Translations under genes and position numbers: made by a program | Notes under the pieces: model-generated | Told to the model about the DNA's origin: nothing | Database searches by the model: none | What the model saw: the letters and a program-made list of their open reading frames with translations, nothing else | In this document: in pieces, positions 8,201 to 17,139 of the stretch | Numbering within the stretch: the first letter of the stretch is position 1 | How the letters are laid out: each line of letters starts with the position of its first letter | NCBI GenBank assembly: GCA_021818865.1 | Contig: JAKASX010000002.1 | Coordinates: 27,209 to 91,208, forward strand | Source of the DNA: Acidobacteriota bacterium | GTDB lineage: Bacteria; Acidobacteriota; Terriglobia; Acidiferrales; UBA7541 | Direction of reading: 5' to 3' | DNA length: 64,000 bases

Positions 8201-8698
8201 ATGGCAAAGCCCAAGCGCCTGACAGGCTACCCCAACCCCCTCGCGATCCGAGTCAATAAAAACCCGGATGGGAGATGGATCGCGACCCCTCCCGATCCAG
8301 AGCACGGAGCCAATGTTCGGGACAACGGCACGGTCGATTTCAACGTGGAAACTGCCGGTGGCTGCTGGGTGTATACAACCCCCACCAACGCTTTCCAAGA
8401 CGAGCCCAGCAACGGCTGCCTGAAACTCAACGAAGGGACGCATGACGAAGACCTCGCTTCCCCCGGCAACAACACGACGATTACCTACTACGTGGTAGAT
8501 CCGGGGCAGATCCCGCCGCGAAGCATTGATACCGGCCCCTACTCGATTAAATCGGGTTCGCAAATGCCGGGCGGAGCGAAGAAAGCGCCAAGGCGAGGGA
8601 AGAGGCGGCCTGCACCGAAAAAGAAGAAGGCAGCCCGTTCCGCGAAAAAAGCGCGCGGCGGCAAGGAGAAGGCAGTAGCACGGAGAAAACGGAAGTAG
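8201..8698 (+). CDS. Small protein with histone-H1-like basic tail (165 aa)
   Basis: Not recognised as a known family. Residues 1-120 look like a compact, mostly beta domain (VDFNVETAGGCWVYTT, two Cys, several Asn/Gly turns). The last 42 residues are 22 Lys/Arg with Ala/Pro/Gly spacers (GKRRPAPKKKKAARSAKKAR), resembling the disordered tails of histone H1-like and AlgP-type DNA-binding proteins. No signal peptide. A good Shine-Dalgarno (GAAAGGA) precedes the ATG; the gene sits 27 bp after the kinase and ahead of a strong terminator, so the two probably share a transcript. DNA or RNA binding by the tail, and being a kinase substrate, are inferences. Confidence 0.75.
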   Translation: MAKPKRLTGYPNPLAIRVNKNPDGRWIATPPDPEHGANVRDNGTVDFNVETAGGCWVYTTPTNAFQDEPSNGCLKLNEGTHDEDLASPGNNTTITYYVVDPGQIPPRSIDTGPYSIKSGSQMPGGAKKAPRRGKRRPAPKKKKAARSAKKARGGKEKAVARRKRK

Positions 8699-8719
8699 CT
8701 GAATCGCCAGCCGTCGAGG

Positions 8720-8770
8720 AGGCAGGCGTCCCCGTCGCCGCAAACGGCGTGGCGCCTGCCTTTCTGTTTC
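8720..8770 (+). terminator. Rho-independent terminator after the kinase operon
   Basis: Stem AGGCAGGCG (8720-8728) with CGCCTGCCT (8753-8761), an inner CGCCG/CGGCG stem, then TTTCTGTTTC. It lies between convergent genes and may serve the 165-aa gene and, less well, RNase J. Confidence 0.75.
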
Positions 8771-8807
8771 CACGGAAACGACGGCAGACGGGAACAGCGC
8801 CGACGGG

Positions 8808-10475
8808 TCAGATTTCGAGGATGACGGGAAGGACGAGCGGACGCTTGGACGTTTCGCGATTCAGGTAGCGGCGCAGATCGGCGCGGATTTTTTCCTTGAT
8901 CACGCTCCAGTCGGCCGTTTCATCGGTGTTCGAGCTTTCGATCGTGCGCAGCACCACTTCCCGCGCCTTGCTCGTGAGCTCCTGGCCGTTGTCGGAAGGC
9001 ACCAGACCGCGGCTAACCACTTCGGGCAAGCCCTCGATGCGGCCGGTATGCTTGTCGATTGCGATGATCGGCACCACCACGCCGTCTTCGGCCAGGTGCT
9101 GACGGTCGCGAATCACCGCCTCTTCCACTTCCTCGAGCGAGCCGGAATCGACGCACACGCGCCCGGCCGGAACGGTTTCGCCGATCGCCGCCAAATCGCG
9201 CGTGAATTCCACCTGCTGTCCGTTTTCAATCAGCAGCACGCGGCCGGGAACCACGCCCATCTGCTCGACCATCGCGGCGTGCCGGAACAGTTGCCGGTAT
9301 TCGCCGTGCACGGGCAGGAAATAGCGCGGACGAACCAGATTCAGCATCAGTTTCAGCTCTTCCTGGCTCGCGTGGCCAGAAACGTGAATCGGTTGGCCAC
9401 CGCCGTCCTCGTAGTAGACGAGTGCGCGCCGGCGGAACATATGGTCGATCATGCGAAAAATCGGCTTTTCGTTGCCGGGAATGATGCGCGCCGACAGAAT
9501 CACCGTATCGGAATGCTCCAGCGTCACGTGCCGGTGATTGTCCACGGAAATCCGCGAAAGCGAGCTGAGCGGCTCGGCCTGGCTCCCGCTCACCAGCACC
9601 ACCACTTTTTTCGGGTCCATTTCCCCGATGTTTTGCGGCTTGATAACCATGCCGTCGGGGATGCGCAGCCGGCTCAGGTCGTGCGCGATTTCGACGTTGT
9701 CCACCATGCTGCGCCCGACGAAAGCCACTTTGCGTCCCAGTTTTTCGGAGAGATCGATCACCTGCTGAATCCGGTGAATCGAGCTGGCGAAACAGGAAAC
9801 CAGCACTTTGCGCGGAGCCGAGCGGATCAAATCCTCGAGGCGCGGCGAAACCGCGCGCTCGGAAAGCGTATGCCCGGGCCGTTCGATGTTCGTGCTGTCG
9901 GCCACGAGGGCCAGAACGCCTTCATCGCCGTAGCGCGCCAGAGCGTGCAGATCGAACGCGCGCCCATCCACTGGCGTTGGGTCGATCTTGAAATCGCCGG
10001 TGTGCACGATCACGCCGAGCGGCGTGCGAATCGCCAGAGCCACGCAATCGATCGTGCTGTGCGTCACCTGAATGGGCTCGATCGTGAAGGGTCCGACGGT
10101 GAACGGCTTTTCCGGCGCGATTTCGCGCAGCCGCGCTTCGTCGGCCAGCCCGTGCTCTTCGAGGCGTCGCCGCACCAGCGCCAGCGTGAATTCGGTGCCG
10201 TAAACCGGCACGTCCAGATCGCGCAAAATGTAGGGAATCGCGCCGATGTGGTCTTCATGGCCGTGCGTCAGCACGATGCCGCGGACCGCCGCGCGATTGC
10301 GCTTCAGGTATTCGATGTCGGGGATGACGATGTCCACGCCGAGCAGTTCGGCTTCGGGGAACATCATTCCGGCGTCAATCACCAATATGTCGTCGGCGTA
10401 GCGAACGACCATCATGTTCAGGCCGAATTCGCCAAGGCCGCCGAGGGGAATCAGGCGGAGAGGGGCTTCACTCAA
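8808..10475 (-). CDS. rnj: Ribonuclease J (555 aa)
   Basis: Metallo-beta-lactamase/beta-CASP ribonuclease with 5'-3' exonuclease and endonuclease activity in mRNA decay and rRNA maturation. The zinc-binding motif HGHEDH is at residues 71-76. The beta-CASP region includes GDFKIDPTPVDG and ADSTNIERPG, and HVSGHASQEELKLMLNLVRP with PVHGEYR matches the RNase J signature. A C-terminal domain (about 450-555) completes the normal length. The N-terminus MSEAPLRLIPLGGLGEFGLN is the family's usual start. Cytoplasmic, single gene, divergent from the Asp-box protein gene across 184 bp. Confidence 0.96.
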   Translation of the reverse strand: MSEAPLRLIPLGGLGEFGLNMMVVRYADDILVIDAGMMFPEAELLGVDIVIPDIEYLKRNRAAVRGIVLTHGHEDHIGAIPYILRDLDVPVYGTEFTLALVRRRLEEHGLADEARLREIAPEKPFTVGPFTIEPIQVTHSTIDCVALAIRTPLGVIVHTGDFKIDPTPVDGRAFDLHALARYGDEGVLALVADSTNIERPGHTLSERAVSPRLEDLIRSAPRKVLVSCFASSIHRIQQVIDLSEKLGRKVAFVGRSMVDNVEIAHDLSRLRIPDGMVIKPQNIGEMDPKKVVVLVSGSQAEPLSSLSRISVDNHRHVTLEHSDTVILSARIIPGNEKPIFRMIDHMFRRRALVYYEDGGGQPIHVSGHASQEELKLMLNLVRPRYFLPVHGEYRQLFRHAAMVEQMGVVPGRVLLIENGQQVEFTRDLAAIGETVPAGRVCVDSGSLEEVEEAVIRDRQHLAEDGVVVPIIAIDKHTGRIEGLPEVVSRGLVPSDNGQELTSKAREVVLRTIESSNTDETADWSVIKEKIRADLRRYLNRETSKRPLVLPVILEI

Positions 10476-10659
10476 GCGGACGTCAACACCTCGTAGTGGA
10501 AACAGCCAAGCTGCGTTGCATGTACTATGCTACCACACCCGGCTCCCGCGCGTGCTTTTGCGCCCAGCCCGTCCGCGCGGTTTGCCATTTGCGTCCCGGC
10601 GAAAGCGGCTGTATGTTGCTTGAGTCTTCGTAGCGAAATTCGGCATCTTTGGACGCGAC

Positions 10660-13600
10660 ATGACCGCAAAACTCGGATCGGAAAACGCAAATCGTTTCGG
10701 AAAAGCAATCCTTTGGGCGCTGCTTCTGGCCGTTGCGGCAAGCATCGTCCCGGCGCGCAATCTTCGCGCGCAGCAAATCAGCCCGAACTATTACAGCGCG
10801 ATGCGCTGGCGTTCGATCGGGCCCTACCGCTCGGGCAACGTCTACGCCGTGAGCGGTGTTCCCGGCAAGCCCGCTCTCTATTACATCGGCACGCCCGAAG
10901 GCGGCGTGTGGAAAACCGCAGACGGCGGCACGGTCTGGAAACCGGTCTTCGACGCCGAGCACGTTCCCTCGATTGGCGCCGTCGCCGTCGCGCCCTCCGA
11001 TCCCCAGATCGTCTACGTGGGTACCGGAGACCCGACGTTCTGGTCGTTCACGCCGGGCTGCGGCGTCTATAAATCCACGGACGGCGGAAAAACGTGGCGC
11101 AACGTCGGCCTCGACAAAACGCTCTACATCAATTCCGTTCTCGTCGATCCGCGCAATCCGAATATCGTTCTAGTCGGCGCGCTCGGCTCGCGCGAATTCG
11201 GCGCCGAGGGTCCAAACCCCGCGCGCGGCGTCTATCGCACGACCGACGGTGGCCGCACCTGGAAACACGTCCTCTTCAAGGACGCGTACACCGGCGTCGA
11301 GGATATGTCCTGGGACGTGTTCGATCCGCGCGTCGTTTACGCCACGTTCGAGCGCCCCATTTTCGGCCTTCCCCCTGCCGAACGCAAGAAACTGCCCCCG
11401 CTCGGCTCGATCGTCTATAAATCCACCAACGAAGGCGCCACGTGGCAGCCGCTTTCCGACCAGGGCCTTTCGGCCAGGGCGCTCACCTACGATATCGCCG
11501 TCGCTTCCGGCACCCATGGGAGTCGCGTCTACGCCATGGCGCAGGGATACGGCCGCGACGCCCAGGGCGTCTATCGCTCCGATAATGGCGGCAAAACCTG
11601 GCAGCTTGAAACGCACGAAATCGGCAGCGCCGGCGGCCATATCTACGTCGACCCGAAAAATCCCGACGTCGTCTACCTGATGGGCACAGCGATGTACCGC
11701 TCCACCGACGGCGGACGCACCTTCGCCGCTTACAAAGGCGCGCCCGGCGGCGACGATGACCGCGCCCTCTGGATCGATCCGCAAAACCCCAATCGCATGC
11801 TGATGGGCGTGGATCAGGGCCCCACAATTTCAGTGGATGGCGGAAAAACGTGGACGCCGTGGTTTAATCTGCCGAATGGCCAGTTCTATCACGTCTCCAC
11901 CGACAATCATTTCCCCTATCGCGTCTACGGCGCGCAGCAGGATAGCGGCACCGCCTGCGTTTTGAGCCGGAGCGATTACGGCGAAATTCGCGATGGCGAC
12001 TGGTATCCCGTCGGAGGTTTCGAGGACGGCTACATCGCCGTCGATCCGCTCAATCCGCGCTTTGTCTTCACGCAGGGCTGGTATCACGTGCTGCGCGTGT
12101 TCGATCGTCGCACCGGCCAGGTCACCGTGCCCTATTCGCCCGGTCCCAAAGAGCGATTCACCGGCGCGCCTCCGCTCGTTTTTTCGCCGGAGAATCCTCA
12201 CGTGCTCTACATGGCCTCGCAATACGTTCTGGAATCGAGCGACAACGGCCGCGACTGGCGCAAAATCAGTCCCGATCTCACGATTCGCCCGAAATCCGCA
12301 AACGCCAATCGCGCCTTGCCTCCATTCTTGCGTCGCGCCGGCGGCGCGATTCAAACCCTCTCGCCTTCACCCATCGAGGCCGGAGAAATCTGGGCTGGAA
12401 CGAGCGACGGCCTGATTCAGCTCACCCGCGACGGCGGCAAAACCTGGATCAATGTCACGCCGCCCGGCCTGCCGGCCGGCGCCGCGGTGAATATCATCGA
12501 CGCTTCGCACCGCGATCCCGGAACGGCCTACGCCGCCGCGGAAAGCTTCCTCACCACGCAGCCGATGATTTATCGCACCAGCGACTACGGCAAAACGTGG
12601 CAGAAGATCGTGAATGGATTGCCCGATGACGTTCGCGTGCGCGTGGTCCGCGAAGACCCCAAGGATCCCGATCTTCTTTACGCCGGCACGGAAATGGGCG
12701 CATGGGTTTCGTTCGATCGTGGCGACCGGTGGCAATCGCTCCAGCTCAATCTGCCGAATACGGTGGTCAGCGATATGACCGTTCACGGCGACGATCTGGT
12801 GATTTCCACTTATGGGCGCGGCTTGTGGATTCTCGACGACGTAACCCCGCTCCGGCAGGCCGCTGCTGCCGTAGCGTCCAGCGCCGAGGCCTACCTTTAT
12901 CAGCCGGAAGCCACCTATCGCGTCCGCTGGGACAACGATCAGGATACGCCGCTGCCGCCCGAAGTCCCGGCCGGCCAAAATCCGCCGCAAGGCGCGATCG
13001 TCGACTACTACCTGAAAACTCCCGCCGCGGGCATCGTCACGCTCGGCTTCTACGACGCGCAGGGCAATCTGATTCGCCAGTATTCGAGCGTCGCGCCGCC
13101 CGAAGATAATTCGCCGCCGAACGTGCCGATGTATTGGTTCAAGCCGCCCGTGGTGCTCTCGACGGCCGCGGGCATGCATCGCATCGCGTGGGACCTCCGC
13201 TATCCCGCGCCGCCTTCGCTCACCTACAGCTATTTCGGCAATCTCCTCGATTACACCGAATACACGCTCACCTGGCACGCCATCAAAGGCCAGACACCGC
13301 GCATTCAGCCCGTCGGCCCGCTCGTTGTGCCCGGAACCTATCAGGTTCGTTTGACGGTCGATGGCCGCACCTACACGCGCGAACTCACCATCAAAAACGA
13401 TCCGCGCATTTCCGTCTCGCAAGCCGCGCTCGAAGCTCAATCGCGGTTTGAAAAGCAGATCATGGCGGGAATGGCGGCGAGCTACGACGGCTTCAACACC
13501 ATCGAAAAGCTGGCGAACGCGCTAAATGAGCGCGCAAGCCAGCTGCAATCCACGCCGAAACAAGCCAAGGCAGCCGCTGCGGCAAGTGACGCCGCCAAAA

Positions 13601-13896
13601 AAGTTGCGACCCTCGCCACGGGACGCAGCAGCGGCTTCGGCGTGGCAAATCGCGACCTCGGCCGTCACCTCGAAGACATGGAATTCGGCGATTTGCGCCC
13701 CACGCCCAGCGACCTGGCGACAGGGAATTACGATTTTTGTGAAATCGATCGCGCCATCGCCGGTTTCGCACAACTCCAGGCGGGTACGCTTGCGCCGCTC
13801 AGCCAGACCCTCGCGCAAGCGCACCTGGCCCCTCTGCCCGACGTCACGCTCCCGGCCGAACTGCCGTGCGGAGGGGGTTCGGGCGCCGCTCAATAG
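10660..13896 (+). CDS. Secreted Asp-box (VPS10/sortilin-like beta-propeller) protein (1078 aa)
   Basis: Large exported protein with a signal peptide (hydrophobic AILWALLLAVAASIVPA, likely cleavage near LRAQ at about residue 39). At least ten Asp-box motifs of the form S/T-x-D-x-G-x-T-W are spread over about 80-700 (KSTDGGKTWR, RTTDGGRTWK, RSDNGGKTWQ, RTSDYGKTWQ), which predicts one or two multi-bladed beta-propellers of the sortilin/sialidase type. A C-terminal segment (about 740-920) has beta-sandwich character with DNDQDTPLPPEVPAGQNP and a carboxy-terminal helical piece. Databases often call such proteins glycosyl hydrolases, but Asp-boxes are structural and I see no catalytic signature, so enzymatic function is not assigned. 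Stand-alone gene apart from a small protein 14 bp downstream. Confidence 0.88.
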   Translation: MTAKLGSENANRFGKAILWALLLAVAASIVPARNLRAQQISPNYYSAMRWRSIGPYRSGNVYAVSGVPGKPALYYIGTPEGGVWKTADGGTVWKPVFDAEHVPSIGAVAVAPSDPQIVYVGTGDPTFWSFTPGCGVYKSTDGGKTWRNVGLDKTLYINSVLVDPRNPNIVLVGALGSREFGAEGPNPARGVYRTTDGGRTWKHVLFKDAYTGVEDMSWDVFDPRVVYATFERPIFGLPPAERKKLPPLGSIVYKSTNEGATWQPLSDQGLSARALTYDIAVASGTHGSRVYAMAQGYGRDAQGVYRSDNGGKTWQLETHEIGSAGGHIYVDPKNPDVVYLMGTAMYRSTDGGRTFAAYKGAPGGDDDRALWIDPQNPNRMLMGVDQGPTISVDGGKTWTPWFNLPNGQFYHVSTDNHFPYRVYGAQQDSGTACVLSRSDYGEIRDGDWYPVGGFEDGYIAVDPLNPRFVFTQGWYHVLRVFDRRTGQVTVPYSPGPKERFTGAPPLVFSPENPHVLYMASQYVLESSDNGRDWRKISPDLTIRPKSANANRALPPFLRRAGGAIQTLSPSPIEAGEIWAGTSDGLIQLTRDGGKTWINVTPPGLPAGAAVNIIDASHRDPGTAYAAAESFLTTQPMIYRTSDYGKTWQKIVNGLPDDVRVRVVREDPKDPDLLYAGTEMGAWVSFDRGDRWQSLQLNLPNTVVSDMTVHGDDLVISTYGRGLWILDDVTPLRQAAAAVASSAEAYLYQPEATYRVRWDNDQDTPLPPEVPAGQNPPQGAIVDYYLKTPAAGIVTLGFYDAQGNLIRQYSSVAPPEDNSPPNVPMYWFKPPVVLSTAAGMHRIAWDLRYPAPPSLTYSYFGNLLDYTEYTLTWHAIKGQTPRIQPVGPLVVPGTYQVRLTVDGRTYTRELTIKNDPRISVSQAALEAQSRFEKQIMAGMAASYDGFNTIEKLANALNERASQLQSTPKQAKAAAAASDAAKKVATLATGRSSGFGVANRDLGRHLEDMEFGDLRPTPSDLATGNYDFCEIDRAIAGFAQLQAGTLAPLSQTLAQAHLAPLPDVTLPAELPCGGGSGAAQ

Positions 13897-13910
13897 AGCG
13901 CAGGGGGTGA

Positions 13911-14180
13911 ATGAGCGGGATGGCTGTGGCCGTGGGGAAGCGTGAAAGGGTCTGGGGGAATCGAGCGCTAAAACTGGGCGTAGCAATCTTCGTCTTCCCG
14001 GTTCTCGTTTTGGCCTTTCATACGCTGCTTTTGGTCCCAGCCGTTTTCCTCGATCTTTTGCTCACGCATTTCGCAGGGAACCCCGGATTCTGGGGAAAAA
14101 CACTGTCCGTCGTAGCCCTGCTTCCCGCGTGCTGGGGCGCGCTCACCGTGTGCAAGTGGATTTGGCCCGGTTCAAAGTAG
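13911..14180 (+). CDS. Small two-helix membrane protein (89 aa)
   Basis: Unrecognised short protein with two hydrophobic stretches (about 24-52, VAIFVFPVLVLAFHTLLLVP, and about 64-83, TLSVVALLPACWGALTVC) and short basic ends, so an inner-membrane hairpin is likely. It starts 14 bp after the Asp-box gene with AGGGGGTGA before ATG, consistent with coupled translation. No known motif. An alternative start three codons later is possible. Confidence 0.55.
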   Translation: MSGMAVAVGKRERVWGNRALKLGVAIFVFPVLVLAFHTLLLVPAVFLDLLLTHFAGNPGFWGKTLSVVALLPACWGALTVCKWIWPGSK

Positions 14181-14280
14181 CCCGCTGCCGGAGGTCGCCG
14201 CGTCTTGACCCTGCGGCGCGGCGAGGGTACGCTTACGAACAGATGAGAAACCTCATTCCTCATCGCATTTACCCACCTCA

Positions 14281-15273
14281 ATGAAACAGAGCGTTCCACT
14301 GGCTGGGGGTATCGAACAACTCTTTGGCACGCGCGACGAGAATCTGAAACTGCTCGAATCCGTTCTCGGCGTCTCCACCGTCCTGCGCGAAAATCAACTC
14401 GAAATCGAGGGCGAAGCCGAGTCGGTGGAGCGCGCCGCTGCCATCGTCGAGGGCTACAACGAGCTGATACGCGAAGGCCGGGTCTTCGATTACGCCGAAG
14501 TCAAATCCGCGCTGCGTCTCGCGCTCGCTGAATCGGACGTCACCCTCCGCAGCGTGCTCGCTCCTTCGCGCCCGCGCGTTTTCGGCAAAAAATCCGTCGC
14601 CCCGCGCAGCCCCAATCAGCGCCGCTACATGGAGCTGATGGAAAAATACGACATGGTCTTCGCCATCGGCCCCGGCGGCACGGGCAAAACGTATCTGGCC
14701 GTCGCCATGGCCGTTTCCGCGCTTCTCACCAAGCAGGTCAATCGCATCATCCTCGTGCGCCCGGCGGTGGAAGCGGGCGAGCGGCTGGGCTTTTTGCCGG
14801 GCACCATTCAGGAAAAAATCGATCCCTACATGCGCCCGCTCTACGACGCGCTCTACGACATGCTCGATGCCGACAAGCTCGAGCGCTATCTCGAGCGCGG
14901 CATCATCGAGGTCGCCCCGCTCGCCTTCATGCGCGGCCGCACGCTCAACGATTCTTTCGTCATCCTCGACGAGGCTCAGAATTCCACCACGGAACAGATG
15001 AAAATGTTCCTCACGCGGCTCGGATTCAATTCGAAAGCCGTCATCACCGGGGACGTCACGCAGATCGATCTTCCGTCCGAGCGGCGGTCGGGTCTGGTGG
15101 ACGCGATCGAAATCGTGGGCCGCGTCGAGGGAATCGCGCAGGTCTATTTCACCGAGCGAGACGTCGTCCGGCACAACCTCGTCCAGCGGATCATTCGCGC
15201 CTATGAGGAATTCGAAAGCCGCCAAGCTTCGGCCGCGTCGGCCCAGGCGCCACGGCGCGCCGCCGGTTCCTGA
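14281..15273 (+). CDS. phoH: PhoH-family ATPase (330 aa)
   Basis: PhoH/PhoL-type NTPase that, across bacteria, is encoded with ybeY and linked to RNA and ribosome metabolism. The N-terminal domain (about 15-95) resembles the KH-like part of the family. Walker A is GPGGTGKT (130-137) and Walker [10 protein letters not shown] (about 224-232), followed by [10 protein letters not shown] and the C-terminal [12 protein letters not shown], all typical. Length is normal. First gene of the phoH-ybeY-corC-era cluster; its last 71 bases overlap the start of ybeY. Cytosolic; the exact biological substrate of the family remains unsettled. Confidence 0.95.
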   Translation: MKQSVPLAGGIEQLFGTRDENLKLLESVLGVSTVLRENQLEIEGEAESVERAAAIVEGYNELIREGRVFDYAEVKSALRLALAESDVTLRSVLAPSRPRVFGKKSVAPRSPNQRRYMELMEKYDMVFAIGPGGTGKTYLAVAMAVSALLTKQVNRIILVRPAVEAGERLGFLPGTIQEKIDPYMRPLYDALYDMLDADKLERYLERGIIEVAPLAFMRGRTLNDSFVILDEAQNSTTEQMKMFLTRLGFNSKAVITGDVTQIDLPSERRSGLVDAIEIVGRVEGIAQVYFTERDVVRHNLVQRIIRAYEEFESRQASAASAQAPRRAAGS

Positions 15274-15748
15274 AGCGGCCGAAGCGAAACGAACGAATCC
15301 GGCGGTCCTCGATCGCCAGCGTGGAGTTCGTCTGCCCATCGCGGCGCTCGATCGTTTCTGGGCCCGGATGTGCGTCGCCTTGCGCCTAGCGCCCGGCGCG
15401 GCGACCATCTGCTTCGTTTCCTCGCCGCAAATGACGCGCTGGAATCGCGCCTATCGCGGAAAATCCGGCCCGACCGACGTTCTCTCGTTCCCTTCGCAGC
15501 CAAGCGCGGCGCCCGTGGTTACGCCGCGGCCGCGGTCTCGCGATTCCGAGTATCTGGGCGATATCGCAATCGCTCCGGCCGTTGCGCGCCGCAACGCCCG
15601 CCGCTTCGGCCGAACGTTCGACGACGAACTCCGCATCCTTATGCTTCACGGCGCGCTGCACCTGCTCGGTTACGATCACGAACGCGACCGCGGCGAAATG
15701 GAGCGGGTCGAGCGCCGCCTGCGTCGCCGCCTGGGACTCGAATCATGA
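15203..15748 (+). CDS. ybeY: Endoribonuclease YbeY (181 aa)
   Basis: Zinc-dependent RNase needed for 16S rRNA 3'-end maturation and 70S quality control. The signature H-x3-H-x5-H is present as HGALHLLGYDH (H149, H153, H159), with NRAYRGKSGPTDVLSFP upstream. The ORF begins inside phoH, with a 71-base overlap. The first ~45 residues are basic, low in complexity and not part of the family core, so the true start could be further in, for example a GTG. The stop TGA overlaps the ATG of the next gene (ATGA at 15745-15748), indicating translational coupling. Confidence 0.93.
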   Translation: MRNSKAAKLRPRRPRRHGAPPVPEAAEAKRTNPAVLDRQRGVRLPIAALDRFWARMCVALRLAPGAATICFVSSPQMTRWNRAYRGKSGPTDVLSFPSQPSAAPVVTPRPRSRDSEYLGDIAIAPAVARRNARRFGRTFDDELRILMLHGALHLLGYDHERDRGEMERVERRLRRRLGLES

Positions 15749-17037
15749 TGGGCGGCCTTGCATGGACGCTGGGCATCATCGCGCTCACCGCGGTCGTCTC
15801 GATCTTCGCCTATCTCGATCGCGTCTATCGCGAACTCGAGCGCGTCCCCACCGGCCGCCTTCGCCAGCGCCTGGAAGCCTTCGAGCAGAAGATCGAGCCG
15901 CGCCTCGGTTTCGATCGCCGCGCGGGCTCTTCGCTCGCCAGCCTGGTCACCCATTTGTGGCTAGCCGCGCTTCTGGCCGTCACGCTGATCGCCGTTCTGC
16001 GCCACGAACGCGTCATGTGGCACGCTGTCCTCGAGCTGATTTTCATCGTCGGCACGGAAATCGTTGTCGGTCTGCATTTCGTGCCGTCGGTGCTGCTCGC
16101 TCGTTCCGGCACGCGCTGGCTCGCCGCCGTCACTCCGGCGATTCGCGTCTGCTATCTGATCGCCAGCCCGCTCGAAACCGTCGTTTCGCTGGGCAAACTC
16201 CTCGCCGAGCTCAAGGAAGAACACGAGCCGGGCGTCGAAGCCGAACAGGAAGCGGCGATCGAAGCGCTCGTCGAAGCCGCGCAAGAGGAAGGCCTGCTCG
16301 AAAAAGACGAAGCGCGCCTGATCGAACAGGTGGTCGAATTCGGCGACAAGCGCGTGAAAGACATGATGACTCCGCGTCCTGACGTCATCGGGATTCCCGC
16401 GTCCGCTTCCATCGAGGACTTGCGCCGGCTCTTCATCGAAACGAAATTCTCGCGCCTGCCCGCCTACGAAACTTCCCTCGACGACGTCGTCGGCATCGTT
16501 TACGCGCGCGACGTCATGGCGATTTCCGAGCGCGAAGCCCCCTCCCGCTCCGTCCGCGAGCTGATTCGCCCGGTGCTGATGGTCCCCGAATCGAAACTTG
16601 GCTCCGATCTCCTGCGCGAAATGCAGCTGAAAAAGCAGCAGATGGCCATCGTGATTGACGAGTACGGTCTCGTCGCCGGCCTCGTCACCACCGAGGACCT
16701 CGTCGAGGAAATCGTCGGCGAACTCGGCGAAGAGGACCGCAAACAAGTTCCCGACGTCATTCGCGAAGCGCCCGACGTTGTCGTTCTCCGCGGCAGCGTC
16801 GGCATCGAAAAGCTAGAGGAGATGCTCAACATCGAACTCGACCGGGAGCGCACCGGCGACGCCACCACGATCGCCGGCCTGCTGAATCATCTGGCTGGCC
16901 ACGTTCCCCGCGCCGGCGAAGTCGTCGCAACCGACGGCCTGCGCTTCGAAATCCTCGAAGCCAATCAGCGCAAGGTCCTCCGCCTCCGCGCCCGCCGCAT
17001 GCCCCCCGTCCCCGCGTCAGGTTCGGCCGCAAGTTGA
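15745..17037 (+). CDS. CNNM/CBS-domain protein of the CorC/HlyC (hemolysin) family (430 aa)
   Basis: Integral membrane protein with an N-terminal CNNM-like membrane part (hydrophobic 5-25, 70-95, 97-125, 133-150), a helical EEEHEPG-type linker, two CBS domains (about 205-325, beginning VKDMMTPRPDVIGIPA), and a C-terminal CorC_HlyC domain (about 340-425, REAPDVVVLRGSVGIEKLEEML). The family is linked to Mg2+/Co2+ efflux or tolerance; older annotations call it hemolysin. The start is ATG 15745 in the ATGA overlap with ybeY; open reading upstream of this is only ybeY in another frame. Member of the conserved phoH-ybeY-corC-era neighbourhood. Confidence 0.9.
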   Translation: MMGGLAWTLGIIALTAVVSIFAYLDRVYRELERVPTGRLRQRLEAFEQKIEPRLGFDRRAGSSLASLVTHLWLAALLAVTLIAVLRHERVMWHAVLELIFIVGTEIVVGLHFVPSVLLARSGTRWLAAVTPAIRVCYLIASPLETVVSLGKLLAELKEEHEPGVEAEQEAAIEALVEAAQEEGLLEKDEARLIEQVVEFGDKRVKDMMTPRPDVIGIPASASIEDLRRLFIETKFSRLPAYETSLDDVVGIVYARDVMAISEREAPSRSVRELIRPVLMVPESKLGSDLLREMQLKKQQMAIVIDEYGLVAGLVTTEDLVEEIVGELGEEDRKQVPDVIREAPDVVVLRGSVGIEKLEEMLNIELDRERTGDATTIAGLLNHLAGHVPRAGEVVATDGLRFEILEANQRKVLRLRARRMPPVPASGSAAS

Positions 17038-17139
17038 CGCGGCGAGCTGGCTCGACGCAACGCAAAACCCCATGGCCCAAGGCGTCACTGCTCCTGTGCA
17101 ACGCAAGCGCAAGGCCGGCGCTTTGGGTAAACTAGCCTT

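Noticed and set aside
10660-13896. Assigning glycosyl hydrolase activity to the Asp-box protein
   Set aside because: Asp-boxes are structural propeller motifs; no sialidase Arg triad or catalytic residues were recognised.
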